Assembly: GCA_964419335.1 (NCBI GenBank)
Contig: CAYQOX010000030.1
Span: forward strand, 1-61,313
Direction of reading: 5' to 3'
Source of the DNA: CAYQOX01 sp964419335
GTDB lineage: Bacteria > Hinthialibacterota > Hinthialibacteria > Hinthialibacterales > Hinthialibacteraceae
DNA length: 61,313 nucleotides
The notes beneath the pieces were generated by a model. It had not been told where the DNA came from. It made no database searches and was given only the letters and a program-made list of their open reading frames with translations. Positions within the stretch are counted from its first letter, which is position 1. The number at the start of each line of letters is the position of its first letter. Shown here in pieces: positions 25,177 through 32,523 of this stretch. Made by a program: the position numbers and the translations under genes.

Positions 25177-26055
25177 TTATGCGGCTTGGTTTTGATGTTC
25201 TAAAAAGCGAACATATGCGTCTTCCAAATTCGGGGTTACATTGATCGCGTTTTCCACGGGGGCTTGAGGAGAAATCATCCGTAAACATACTCCACGCGGA
25301 TCTTCACGAATTGAGACAAGATTGGGAGAGCGGGAAAAACGTTCTACATCCTCCGCCTGACCATAAAACTCCCAGGTTTCCCCCTTGGCCGTTCGCACAA
25401 GTGAGGCGGGCGAGCCATGGTAGCGAATGCGCCCATCCAATAACAACGCTACATTCGTACAGGTATCTTCAATATCTTTCACAATGTGGGTCGAGAGAAT
25501 GACGATGCGCTCTTCACCCACATCGAATAGTAAATTCCGGAAATTAACCCGCTCTTCAGGATCGAGCCCCGCGGTTGGCTCATCCACAACAATAAACTGA
25601 GGATCACCCAATAACGCTTGGGCAATGCCCACTCGCCGCAGCATGCCCCCGGAAAAAGTTTGTAAGCGTTTATTACGCACCCCCCCCAGCCGAACCAAAT
25701 CCAGGAGTCGATCGGCCTCTCGGCGAAGTGATCTTCCGCCCATCCCCCGCAAATTGCCCAGATAAAGCAAAAACTCTCGCGCCGTTAACTCGGGATAAAA
25801 CCCAAAAAACTGCGGCAAATAACCCAACTGCTCGCGAATTTTCATCGGCTCTTTTTGACTGTCATACCCCCCAACCAGCAATCGCCCCTCCGTCGGCTCC
25901 ATCAATAGAGTCATGATCTCCATCAACGTTGTTTTTCCCGCCCCGTTCGGTCCCAGTAAACCAAAAAGACCCTGACGGATTTCTAAATCAATTCCCTGGA
26001 GCGCTTCTTTCCCGTCGGGATAAATTTTTCGCAGCCCGGAACAAACGACCTCCAT
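25177..26055 (-). CDS. ABC transporter ATP-binding protein of the hybrid efflux locus
   Basis: A 292-residue ATPase with A-loop RKIYPDG, Walker A GPNGAGKTT (about residue 37), Q-loop LPQFFGFYPELTA, signature FSGGMLRR, Walker B FIVVDEPTAGLD and switch LSTHIVKDIEDT. It is clearly paralogous to the ATPase domain fused to the RND pump at 13740-18053. Both share LFGLLGPNGAGKTTL, the FSGGMxRRxGIAQ block and a C-terminal extension ending LEDAYxxxL. ATG 26055 follows GGAGAAAGAG; an in-frame GTG lies at 26058. It overlaps nothing but is packed 11 bp after the adaptor gene. Confidence 0.92.
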   Translation of the reverse strand: MEVVCSGLRKIYPDGKEALQGIDLEIRQGLFGLLGPNGAGKTTLMEIMTLLMEPTEGRLLVGGYDSQKEPMKIREQLGYLPQFFGFYPELTAREFLLYLGNLRGMGGRSLRREADRLLDLVRLGGVRNKRLQTFSGGMLRRVGIAQALLGDPQFIVVDEPTAGLDPEERVNFRNLLFDVGEERIVILSTHIVKDIEDTCTNVALLLDGRIRYHGSPASLVRTAKGETWEFYGQAEDVERFSRSPNLVSIREDPRGVCLRMISPQAPVENAINVTPNLEDAYVRFLEHQNQAA

Positions 26056-26066
26056 CACTCTTTCTC

Positions 26067-27566
26067 CTATTCACCCAGTTCGGACCTTTCAATCTCTTCA
26101 AAATCCTCCTCCCGGATCGTGACGCTGATATCGGCTCCGTCGGTTAAGGTTTCATAACCAAGGACAATCAAATACTCACCAGCCTTCAACCCATCCACCA
26201 CTTCAACATAATCCCGGTTTTCTATCCCCAGGGTTATGACTCGTTCCTCCGCCACCCATTCGCGTTCTTCTTCCTCGATCGCTTCCGGCGGTAAGATAAA
26301 GTCCTCATTGAATTCATCGAGCTCATCAACCATCGCTCCAGTGGCCAGGTCCAAAGAAGCCTGGCTTACACTCTCAGCCGCCATCGCTACTCGTTCATAG
26401 CCGCCTTGGGTTAAGGGTTGCTGCTCGATATCTTCTTCCCAGGGACGTGGCTCACCATCGGTTTCGGGCCCCTCACCATCTTCCGGGGGTTTTGGCTTTG
26501 CCACAAAGACGACATTGCGGTTATTTCGTAACAATACCATCTCTCGAGGAATTTTGATTGCGTCCATACGTTCTTCCGTAATAATCCGTGCTTGCACAAA
26601 CATGCCGGGACGCAATTCATGCTCGGGATTATCAACCAAAACATTCACCGTGTACGTTCGCGTACTCGCATTTAAGGACGTGGAAATTTCCATCACCACC
26701 CCGCGATAATCACGCCCAACCCGCGAATAGACCTCCAGCTCGACCTCTTGCCCGACCTGGATATCCATCAGATCCTGCGCCGGTACATCCAAAGAAGCAT
26801 ACACATGATCAATATCGGCCAATCGGCATAACGTGGTGTTTTGAGCCACCTGTCTTCCGTGCAATAGAGTTAGATCTGTCTCATTTCCCTCGCGTTCCGC
26901 ACTCGCAAGACTTTGCTGGGCAGGAAGGAGCACGCCATCAAAAGGAATTTCAATGTCGATCGATTCTCTTTGCTTCTTCAGTTTTTCCAAGGCCATTTCT
27001 CGCGCTCTCACCGTACGGCGAGCCTCTTCATATTGATTCTCTCGTTGGATTCGGGTCAATACCGACTGATCATACTCTGACTTCGAAATCGCTCCCCGCT
27101 CTAACATCGCTTTCCGGAATTCCACATCTTTGGAAGCTTGATCCAGCTGCGCCTTGGCCGGCAATACCGCCGCCTTGGCCATCTCCAAATCCAATTCCGC
27201 TTGCTGAATATCCAAATTTAGATCGCGTTCATCCATCGAAGCAAAGATTTCACCTTCTTTTACGATATCCCCCTCTTTCCACTGCTTGGTATAATAGATC
27301 CGTGCCGTTATTTCAGGCTTCAGTTCGACTTCTTTAATAGGTACGATGCTCCCCACTTCTTGCAAATAGGCATACATCCGATCCCGTTCCAACTTTTTCG
27401 CAGTCACCGGAATTTTAAATTGTGGCTTCTCCGGTTTTCCAAAATTTCGATCTCTCCCATTTCCTCCTCCTGCAGATTGCCCCGATGGGCCTGAATCATC
27501 ACGTCCACAAGAGAACATCAGAATTGCACACAAAAAAATGAACGAAAATATTTGTAACCGTTTCAT
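26067..27566 (-). CDS. RND periplasmic adaptor (membrane fusion protein), lipoprotein
   Basis: A 499-residue HlyD/AcrA-type adaptor that bridges pump and TolC-like channel. The lipobox LMFSC (cysteine about 20) indicates lipid anchoring. The barrel-lipoyl strand VPIKEVELKPEITARIYYTK, a coiled-coil hairpin (about 110-200) and the beta-barrel RPGMFVQARII are all present. Between the last two barrel strands, residues about 352-432 hold an acidic insertion (GEGPETDGEPRPWEEDIEQQ, later EEEEREW) not usual for the family, after which the chain resumes at VITLGIENRDYVEVVDGLKAGE. It is the only adaptor in the locus and so is expected to serve both RND pumps. Confidence 0.9.
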   Translation of the reverse strand: MKRLQIFSFIFLCAILMFSCGRDDSGPSGQSAGGGNGRDRNFGKPEKPQFKIPVTAKKLERDRMYAYLQEVGSIVPIKEVELKPEITARIYYTKQWKEGDIVKEGEIFASMDERDLNLDIQQAELDLEMAKAAVLPAKAQLDQASKDVEFRKAMLERGAISKSEYDQSVLTRIQRENQYEEARRTVRAREMALEKLKKQRESIDIEIPFDGVLLPAQQSLASAEREGNETDLTLLHGRQVAQNTTLCRLADIDHVYASLDVPAQDLMDIQVGQEVELEVYSRVGRDYRGVVMEISTSLNASTRTYTVNVLVDNPEHELRPGMFVQARIITEERMDAIKIPREMVLLRNNRNVVFVAKPKPPEDGEGPETDGEPRPWEEDIEQQPLTQGGYERVAMAAESVSQASLDLATGAMVDELDEFNEDFILPPEAIEEEEREWVAEERVITLGIENRDYVEVVDGLKAGEYLIVLGYETLTDGADISVTIREEDFEEIERSELGE

Positions 27567-27641
27567 AGAACTAAACCTACATGCTTCCTATCTATAGATT
27601 TGCGATAGCAGAATCAATTGGTTTTTGCTTACTATACCTGC

Positions 27642-28220
27642 CTATTCCAAAAAAGAAAATGTTGTAATTTCTTCACCGACTGAATCAATCAAACGAAGCC
27701 CCGATGTCGTTTCTTCAATCAGTACGTTCGCGCGAACCTCACCCTCTTTTCCCACGAATGTAAACATCGGTTTATCTTCATAATCCGTGCGCCCATTATT
27801 TTGGATCATAAATAAAGTGCGCATTTCTCCTTCGAAGCCATAAAAGGTGACAGCAGGTTTATCATCCGTAACCGAAACCCTGCTCTTTATTCTGCCTTGT
27901 GAGTCGTAAAAATCCAGCATTGAGTTCCCTTGATAAAGATAGAATATTCCCCTTCGCTCTCCCGCCCGGTCCCGTAACACAATACTAGGATTGGGTTGTA
28001 CATACATATCAATCCCCGCTTGACTGAATGAATCTTCCAACAAAATGCGATTGGCCACGATCGTCCTTGGACTCAACCAATTCACAAACGCCGCCAACAG
28101 AAACATAAAACCCATAAATATCAAGGAGTTACGTATATACACACTGCGGCGCTCTACCTTCTTTAAACGCGCTTCTAACTCCTTGATCCTATGCCCTTCA
28201 TATTCTTCCATCGTCTTCAT
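27642..28220 (-). CDS. Coiled-coil, single-pass membrane protein of unknown function
   Basis: A 192-residue protein I do not recognise. Residues 1-26 form a charged helix (HRIKELEARLKKVERR), 30-47 a membrane segment (SLIFMGFMFLLAAFVNWL). The rest is a row of short beta strands with repeating patterns such as PSIVLRD, SMLDFYDSQGRI, PAVTFYGFEGE and PMFTFVGKEGEV, suggesting a small beta-solenoid or propeller-like periplasmic domain. It is the first gene of the efflux locus, 75 bp before the adaptor. Its position suggests an accessory role, but no family evidence supports one. Confidence 0.7.
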   Translation of the reverse strand: MKTMEEYEGHRIKELEARLKKVERRSVYIRNSLIFMGFMFLLAAFVNWLSPRTIVANRILLEDSFSQAGIDMYVQPNPSIVLRDRAGERRGIFYLYQGNSMLDFYDSQGRIKSRVSVTDDKPAVTFYGFEGEMRTLFMIQNNGRTDYEDKPMFTFVGKEGEVRANVLIEETTSGLRLIDSVGEEITTFSFLE

Positions 28221-28404
28221 AACCTTGAGAATCTAATCTTAACCAAAGAAAATCATGTCTATTATATTTACGAAACAACTTCTTGTTTTATTCGTCTTAT
28301 ACTCATCTATAAAGAGAAAATTACAAAAAAATTATCTAACGAATGACAAATAATATGGTTTATCGAATCTTTTAAAGATCTTTAAAACCAAGACAACGAA
28401 CTCC
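28221..28404. promoter_or_regulatory. Candidate promoter region of the efflux locus
   Basis: On the minus strand a perfect TATAAT (28261-28266) lies about 40 bp upstream of the first gene, but the -35 hexamer is poor. A perfect 18-bp palindrome, TTTTAAAGATCTTTAAAA, lies at 28370-28387. It could be an operator or only an AT-rich symmetric sequence. Confidence 0.4.
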
Positions 28405-29127
28405 CTACAATGAATAGCCGGCAATCTTCCCGAAGAAATTTTCACTGAGCCGCCAAGCCATCTCTCTCACTCGTTCTTCTCTCTCCCTATCTTCCGACTC
28501 CATAAGAGCCTCGACCTTCTCCTTGATCTCCTCATCTTTGATTTGCGGTAAATATTCTCTTCCCCATTTCACGATATCCTCATGGCTTGTTTCGAGATGA
28601 AACTGCAAGCCGTACATGAGATCTTCAACACTAAAGGCCTGATTACGGCATGCCCGCGACTCCGCCAATCGTGGACATCCCAAAGGAATCTCAAACATAT
28701 CATGATGCCATTGAAACACCGGGAAACTGGACGGTAAGCCTTCAAACAATGGATTGCCCTGGCCTTCTTCCGTCAAATGGACATCCAGCCACCCGATTTC
28801 TCTCGCCTCATTGACCACCACGTCCGAACCTGCGGCGACCGCCAAAAGCTGGCCCCCCAAGCAAACCCCCAAAAAAGGCACCCTCTTTTCGATACACCGC
28901 CGGATCAATTCTTTCTCCGGTTTTAAATAAGGAAACACATCATCTTCATAAGCATTCATAGGGCCGCCCATAACCACCACAGCCCCATAATCCTCCGGCT
29001 CTTCTGGCAATTGATCCTCTTGATACAAATCCACCACCTCATAAGGAATGCCATTTTCCTGTAAAAATTCAGAGATATACCCCGGGCCTTCAATCGAGAT
29101 ATTAAGAAGTATCAAAACCGGTTTCAT
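28405..29127 (-). CDS. Class I glutamine amidotransferase-like protein
   Basis: A 240-residue stand-alone amidotransferase of the GMP-synthase-like class. The nucleophile elbow is FLGVCLGGQLLA (cysteine about 94), and the catalytic His-Glu pair is in QFHLETS (about 178). VVMGGPMNAYEDD is the oxyanion strand. A helical, charged C-terminal tail follows. Such proteins hydrolyse glutamine or gamma-glutamyl compounds; the acceptor is not evident. ATG 29127 has GAGG 7 bp upstream, while the TTG at 29133 does not. It lies 61 bp after nagB on the same strand, suggesting one amino-sugar/nitrogen operon. Confidence 0.87.
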   Translation of the reverse strand: MKPVLILLNISIEGPGYISEFLQENGIPYEVVDLYQEDQLPEEPEDYGAVVVMGGPMNAYEDDVFPYLKPEKELIRRCIEKRVPFLGVCLGGQLLAVAAGSDVVVNEAREIGWLDVHLTEEGQGNPLFEGLPSSFPVFQWHHDMFEIPLGCPRLAESRACRNQAFSVEDLMYGLQFHLETSHEDIVKWGREYLPQIKDEEIKEKVEALMESEDREREERVREMAWRLSENFFGKIAGYSL

Positions 29128-29188
29128 AAACAAACCTCATTTTCGTTTATCCATTCGTTTAAAATCAAAAAACCGACAGAATAACCCC

Positions 29189-29965
29189 CTATTTCTCAGG
29201 CAATTTTCTCGCCGCGGCCTCATCCAGCCACAAAACCGCATCCTCATGGGTTCGCAGAATCGATGCAGGACACGAGGTACTCAAAGGACCATACAATGCC
29301 TGATACACCGCTTCCGCTTTTCGTTCATCCGGCACAAAGCAACTGATCCTTTTACTTCGCAAAATCGCCGGCACCGTTTGAGTCAAAGCCTGGCGCGGGA
29401 CATCCTCCAAACGCTCAAACCATCCCTCCCCAAATTGCTGTTGGCGGCATTCTTCATCTAACTCCACCACTTTTACCCACTGGGGATCTTCGAAATCCGC
29501 CACCGGGGGATCATTGAAAGCAATATGCCCATTTTCTCCAATCCCGATACAGGCGAGGTCAATCTCATCCTCCATCAGCAATTGGGTATAACGATCAATC
29601 TCCTCTTGCAATACGTCTGTCGTACCATCCATGAGATGCACCGCTCCCGGCTTCACGATATGAAACAGACGCTGGTTGAGATATTTCCGAAAACTGGCGG
29701 GGTGATCCTCGGGCAAGCCAATATATTCATCCAAATGAAAGGCTTCCACTCTCGGCCATTCAATATTATGCTGGATCAACACTTTTAAAAACTCAAACTG
29801 AGAAGCCCCGGTGGCGAATGTCACCCGGGCTTTTCCACGGGATTGAATCGCCTGTTGGATGGTCTGTGCCACAAAATCGGCCGCCACTTCTCCCATCTCT
29901 TCTGCTGCTTGAAAAACTCGCACTTGCAAATCCTGACATTTGAACGGTTCACGTATCTCAGGCAT
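29189..29965 (-). CDS. nagB: Glucosamine-6-phosphate deaminase
   Basis: A 258-residue enzyme of the NagB/6-phosphogluconolactonase fold, converting glucosamine-6-phosphate to fructose-6-phosphate and ammonia in amino-sugar breakdown. VTFATGASQFEFLKVL is the phosphate-binding loop and VEAFHLDEYIGLPEDHPASF holds the catalytic Asp. GIGENGHIAFNDPP is the His loop, where the usual DGH reads NGH, a variant seen in a subgroup of this family. ATG 29965 is chosen because GGGGAGG is 5 bp away. The upstream gene on this strand would be the glycosidase-like protein if the inserted cassette at 30047-30899 were absent. Confidence 0.87.
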   Translation of the reverse strand: MPEIREPFKCQDLQVRVFQAAEEMGEVAADFVAQTIQQAIQSRGKARVTFATGASQFEFLKVLIQHNIEWPRVEAFHLDEYIGLPEDHPASFRKYLNQRLFHIVKPGAVHLMDGTTDVLQEEIDRYTQLLMEDEIDLACIGIGENGHIAFNDPPVADFEDPQWVKVVELDEECRQQQFGEGWFERLEDVPRQALTQTVPAILRSKRISCFVPDERKAEAVYQALYGPLSTSCPASILRTHEDAVLWLDEAAARKLPEK

Positions 29966-30040
29966 CATTTCCTCCCCAATGAATTGAGTTTATTTAATTG
30001 TACCTCGAATTCCAAAACCGCGTCATCCTCCCTCCAAGGC

Positions 30041-30112
30041 TTTTAACGAATAAGCTCACCTGCCGCTATGAAGCGCAGCGGAATAGTGGTCAGATGGAGT
30101 GATTTGTTATAT
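30041..30112 (-). repeat. attC-like integron recombination site
   Basis: On the minus strand it begins ATATAAC (30112-30106, R''-like) and ends with the core GTTAAAAG (30047-30040, R'-like). The arms pair imperfectly: TAAC with GTTA, AAT with ATT, CTC with GAG, and ATCTG with CAGGT, leaving one unpaired C on the left arm, as in real attC sites. The centre has a CCGCT...AGCGG hairpin. It lies directly after hicA, in the standard position and orientation for a cassette's attC. The core motifs deviate slightly from RYYYAAC/GTTRRRY. Confidence 0.72.
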
Positions 30113-30125
30113 GCTGTTTTCATAA

Positions 30126-30365
30126 CTATGCTTTCTCATAGGCTGCCAAGAATTCATCTCTAGAGATACCGGCTTGAGTACAGATAGTTCTTAGAGTAGA
30201 AGCTTTTATCTTCGGGTGATTGGGCATAGTCAAAGGTGTTTTACTCCCATCAACGTTATCACGCATCATAGAAATATGTTCTCTCTCCCGTACCATTTGG
30301 AAGTTCAGAATCTCCAGTGCTTTGATCACTTTCCGTTTAGGTGCATCACCAGGGAACTTCGCCAT
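30126..30365 (-). CDS. hicA: HicA-type mRNA interferase toxin
   Basis: A 79-residue toxin with a double-stranded-RNA-binding-like fold that cleaves mRNA when not bound by HicB. It shows the family pattern: a basic N-terminal helix (APKRKVIKALEILNF), the catalytic histidine in REREHISM, the strand TPLTMPNHPKIKASTLRTI and a final helix GISRDEFLAAYEKA. It overlaps the antitoxin stop by one base, so the two are translated together. It is the last gene of the cassette and is followed directly by the attC-like site. Confidence 0.88.
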   Translation of the reverse strand: MAKFPGDAPKRKVIKALEILNFQMVREREHISMMRDNVDGSKTPLTMPNHPKIKASTLRTICTQAGISRDEFLAAYEKA

Positions 30366-30589
30366 CAGACTTCAATTCCCGCTTCATCGACGAATGCTTC
30401 AAGTATCGGCGGCTCAACATCCAGCATACCCTCTCCGAAGCTTTCAATATGAAAGCGGATTGCTGATTTAATATCCGAAAGGGCTTCCTCGTATGTATCT
30501 CCCTGCCCCACAACAATACCTTTAAACCCCAAGGGATAAGCCACGTAGCCATCTGGATGTTTCTCTACGAGAATCTTAAATTGTTTCAT
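30365..30589 (-). CDS. hicB: HicB-type antitoxin
   Basis: A 74-residue protein with the partial RNase H fold typical of HicB: KILVEKHPDGYVAYPLGFKG, then VGQGDTYEEALSDIKSAIRF and a final FGEGMLDVEPPILEAF. It lacks the C-terminal DNA-binding domain of longer HicB proteins, so autoregulation, if any, may need another partner. It precedes hicA with overlapping codons and overlaps the upstream small gene by 14 bp, so the three are one transcription unit within the cassette. Confidence 0.87.
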   Translation of the reverse strand: MKQFKILVEKHPDGYVAYPLGFKGIVVGQGDTYEEALSDIKSAIRFHIESFGEGMLDVEPPILEAFVDEAGIEV

Positions 30590-30872
30590 TTTGATCCCTT
30601 CCTATTTTAGACTTTACATCGAAAAGAATGATAACGCTTTTTTCTATCTCCCAATTAATTTCAGAATTTGTCGTTTCCCAATCGGCCATCTTAGGGATGA
30701 GAGGAGTCGTAGAAAATTGAATATGCTTGATCTCAATTTCAGGGTTCTGGTCAAGAAAAGATTGTATCTCTTTTTCCAAGTGCTCGTTGGCTGAGAGTTT
30801 TCCCGATCGGTCACCTATTCTAATTGCTCTGAAATGATTATTGGCCAGGACTGAAAAGATTTTAACCTTCAT
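30576..30872 (-). CDS. Small cassette protein of unknown function upstream of hicBA
   Basis: A 98-residue protein beginning MKVKIFSVLANN, with a helix HLEKEIQSFLDQNPEIEIK and the strands IKHIQFSTT and SVIILFDVKSK. Short proteins of this build occur next to toxin-antitoxin genes and in gene cassettes, but I cannot assign a function. The ATG has AAGGAG 5 bp upstream, only about 10 bp after the stop of the preceding gene and close to the cassette border, as expected for a promoterless cassette gene read from outside. Confidence 0.7.
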   Translation of the reverse strand: MKVKIFSVLANNHFRAIRIGDRSGKLSANEHLEKEIQSFLDQNPEIEIKHIQFSTTPLIPKMADWETTNSEINWEIEKSVIILFDVKSKIGRDQNETI

Positions 30873-30881
30873 CTCGTCTCC

Positions 30882-32339
30882 TTATGAAATATCTTTTAAC
30901 AAAAGTTCCAGCCGCGGCTCTGCCCAAGGTCTCATCATGCTGGGTATTTTCTTCCCCGCTTCCATGAAAGAATTCCATGCTTGACTCCGCTGTTCTTCAA
31001 AAGATACCTCCCCCTGCATCAAGGTCATTATCCCTTTCTTTATATTCACCGCGCTTTCTGCCCCAAAAAACCAATGACCATAGCCTTCTAAAAGCAAATC
31101 CAAACCGGGTTCTGGCTCCCAACTCATTCGCGACCACAAATAACGGTGCACTTCCTCCCACGGATAAGCGGATAGAGCAAGCGACCCATAAGTCAATGGA
31201 GACGTATCCACAAAACGCTGAATCGTCCTGCCGATCGCCATCAGAGGCCTATCACGGTCTGAAAGCAAACTCATGGTGATTAACTGAAGGGTGAGAGGCA
31301 TTTCTTTCTGCATCATCGCTTCCATCCCTTGCTGAGGACCACTCACCAACGCATCACATAGATGAGTATGCTCCTCCACATACGCAAAGAGCGCCCCAAG
31401 TTCCTCTTCCCCATAACCGGTGCTACCCAACCAGAATTCCGGCTTCTCTTCCATCCGCGAAAAAGTTTCTTGGATTTCCACACCCCATTGCACATACTCT
31501 TTCCATGAAACCTGGGCTTCGACTTCCTCCTCCATCAAGCCCTCATGGGGAGTCAGCCACAAAATATCACAAAAAGGCGGTTGCTGGAATTGCTTTCCTA
31601 ATCCTCCGCTGGCAACCCCTGAATAGGGCTGCCATACTAGATTTCTTAACCCCAACTCATGCGCATGAGTCTGAATCCTATCTAAACGTTCTTTATGAGG
31701 GGACTGCATCCAATCAAACTCCGCGTATGGTTTCCTCGATGAATATTTCCTTTCCCTCGGCTCAGACGGGATTAATCCAAACAAATTATTACCCCACAAA
31801 ACCTGATTACGAATAATTTCAAACCAAGAGCCCTCATCCGCAATAAAATCCTCTTGCGTCTTCCTCGTATTCAGAAAAAGACACCCACGCCGCGGGTTCA
31901 TTGGCCGTAGATCCACGGGGGAAGTATCTAATTCTAGCCGTTCCTCATACACCCGAAGCCGGTGGAGCCAGGCTCCGGCGGCAAAAAGCCAGGCCTTTTC
32001 ATGGCCTGTAATCACTAACACCGTTAATTTTCCACCCTGTTGAATAAAGCGTAGACAAATATGGTCGGCGTAATCTTCAAACGGTTTAATCCGTGGCGGG
32101 GGCTCTACCTCATAGTACGGTTCCGGCAAAGTTTCCAGGGTCACGAAGAGTAAATCAACCTCCGCGAAGCTTCCTTTTTGTACTTGTTCCCAGCTGGCCT
32201 TCTCCACCTTCAATTCCATGCGCTTTTGTAATTCTTCACTTAACACACCATAAACCTGCTGAAATTGAGCCCCCTCATCCACTACAGAAGCAATGCGTAC
32301 CCTCGACCCTTTCTCGATTTTCTCTTTCATTGAATTCAT
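30882..32339 (-). CDS. Glycoside-hydrolase-like TIM-barrel protein with an altered C-terminus
   Basis: A 485-residue intracellular protein. The N-terminal 130 residues resemble the GH20/GH67-type accessory domain (LTVLVITGHEKAWLFAAGAW). The barrel starts at GSWFEIIRNQVLWGNNLFGL. The segment EEVHRYLWSRMSWEPEPGLD followed by EGYGHWFFG resembles the end of alpha-glucuronidase-like/DUF4838-type proteins. I cannot identify catalytic acids with confidence. Neighbouring nagB and a sugar-type regulator suggest amino-sugar glycosides. The last four codons (D-I-S-stop) come from the inserted cassette. Without it the protein would end K-A-L-E-G-G. ATG 32339 has GAGG 5 bp upstream. Confidence 0.68.
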   Translation of the reverse strand: MNSMKEKIEKGSRVRIASVVDEGAQFQQVYGVLSEELQKRMELKVEKASWEQVQKGSFAEVDLLFVTLETLPEPYYEVEPPPRIKPFEDYADHICLRFIQQGGKLTVLVITGHEKAWLFAAGAWLHRLRVYEERLELDTSPVDLRPMNPRRGCLFLNTRKTQEDFIADEGSWFEIIRNQVLWGNNLFGLIPSEPRERKYSSRKPYAEFDWMQSPHKERLDRIQTHAHELGLRNLVWQPYSGVASGGLGKQFQQPPFCDILWLTPHEGLMEEEVEAQVSWKEYVQWGVEIQETFSRMEEKPEFWLGSTGYGEEELGALFAYVEEHTHLCDALVSGPQQGMEAMMQKEMPLTLQLITMSLLSDRDRPLMAIGRTIQRFVDTSPLTYGSLALSAYPWEEVHRYLWSRMSWEPEPGLDLLLEGYGHWFFGAESAVNIKKGIMTLMQGEVSFEEQRSQAWNSFMEAGKKIPSMMRPWAEPRLELLLKDIS

Positions 32340-32463
32340 AAGTGCCTCATCTTTTTATCGTTTAGGAAATACACCGAATTCTCGCAATCTGGATTTCTCA
32401 TGTTTTCTGAAGTATACACTCTCTTGATCTTTTAACCGCAAAAAAAACATCCTTTAATCAAAC

Positions 32464-32496
32464 AAAAAAAACCGGGGAATGAATTCACTTCCCCGG
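32464..32496 (-). terminator. Terminator of the GntR/LacI regulator
   Basis: CCGGGGAA pairs with TTCCCCGG (32472-32479 and 32489-32496). On the minus strand it is followed by T8. Confidence 0.85.
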
Positions 32497-32523
32497 CTTA
32501 TCTTTGTTATGTTTCCATCGCTG

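Larger units (their letters stand above)
30047..30899 (-). mobile_element. Single integron-type gene cassette carrying a small gene and hicBA
   Basis: 853 bp bounded by two direct copies of GTTAAAAG (30900-30893 and 30047-30040, minus strand). It holds three same-strand genes followed by an attC-like site. Cutting between G and TT and joining the flanks gives CTTTTG-TTAAAAGCC, which continues the reading frame of the upstream gene to a natural stop (K-A-L-E-G-G, TGA at 30025-30023). This fits insertion of one cassette at a secondary site. No integron integrase is in the window. Confidence 0.7.
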
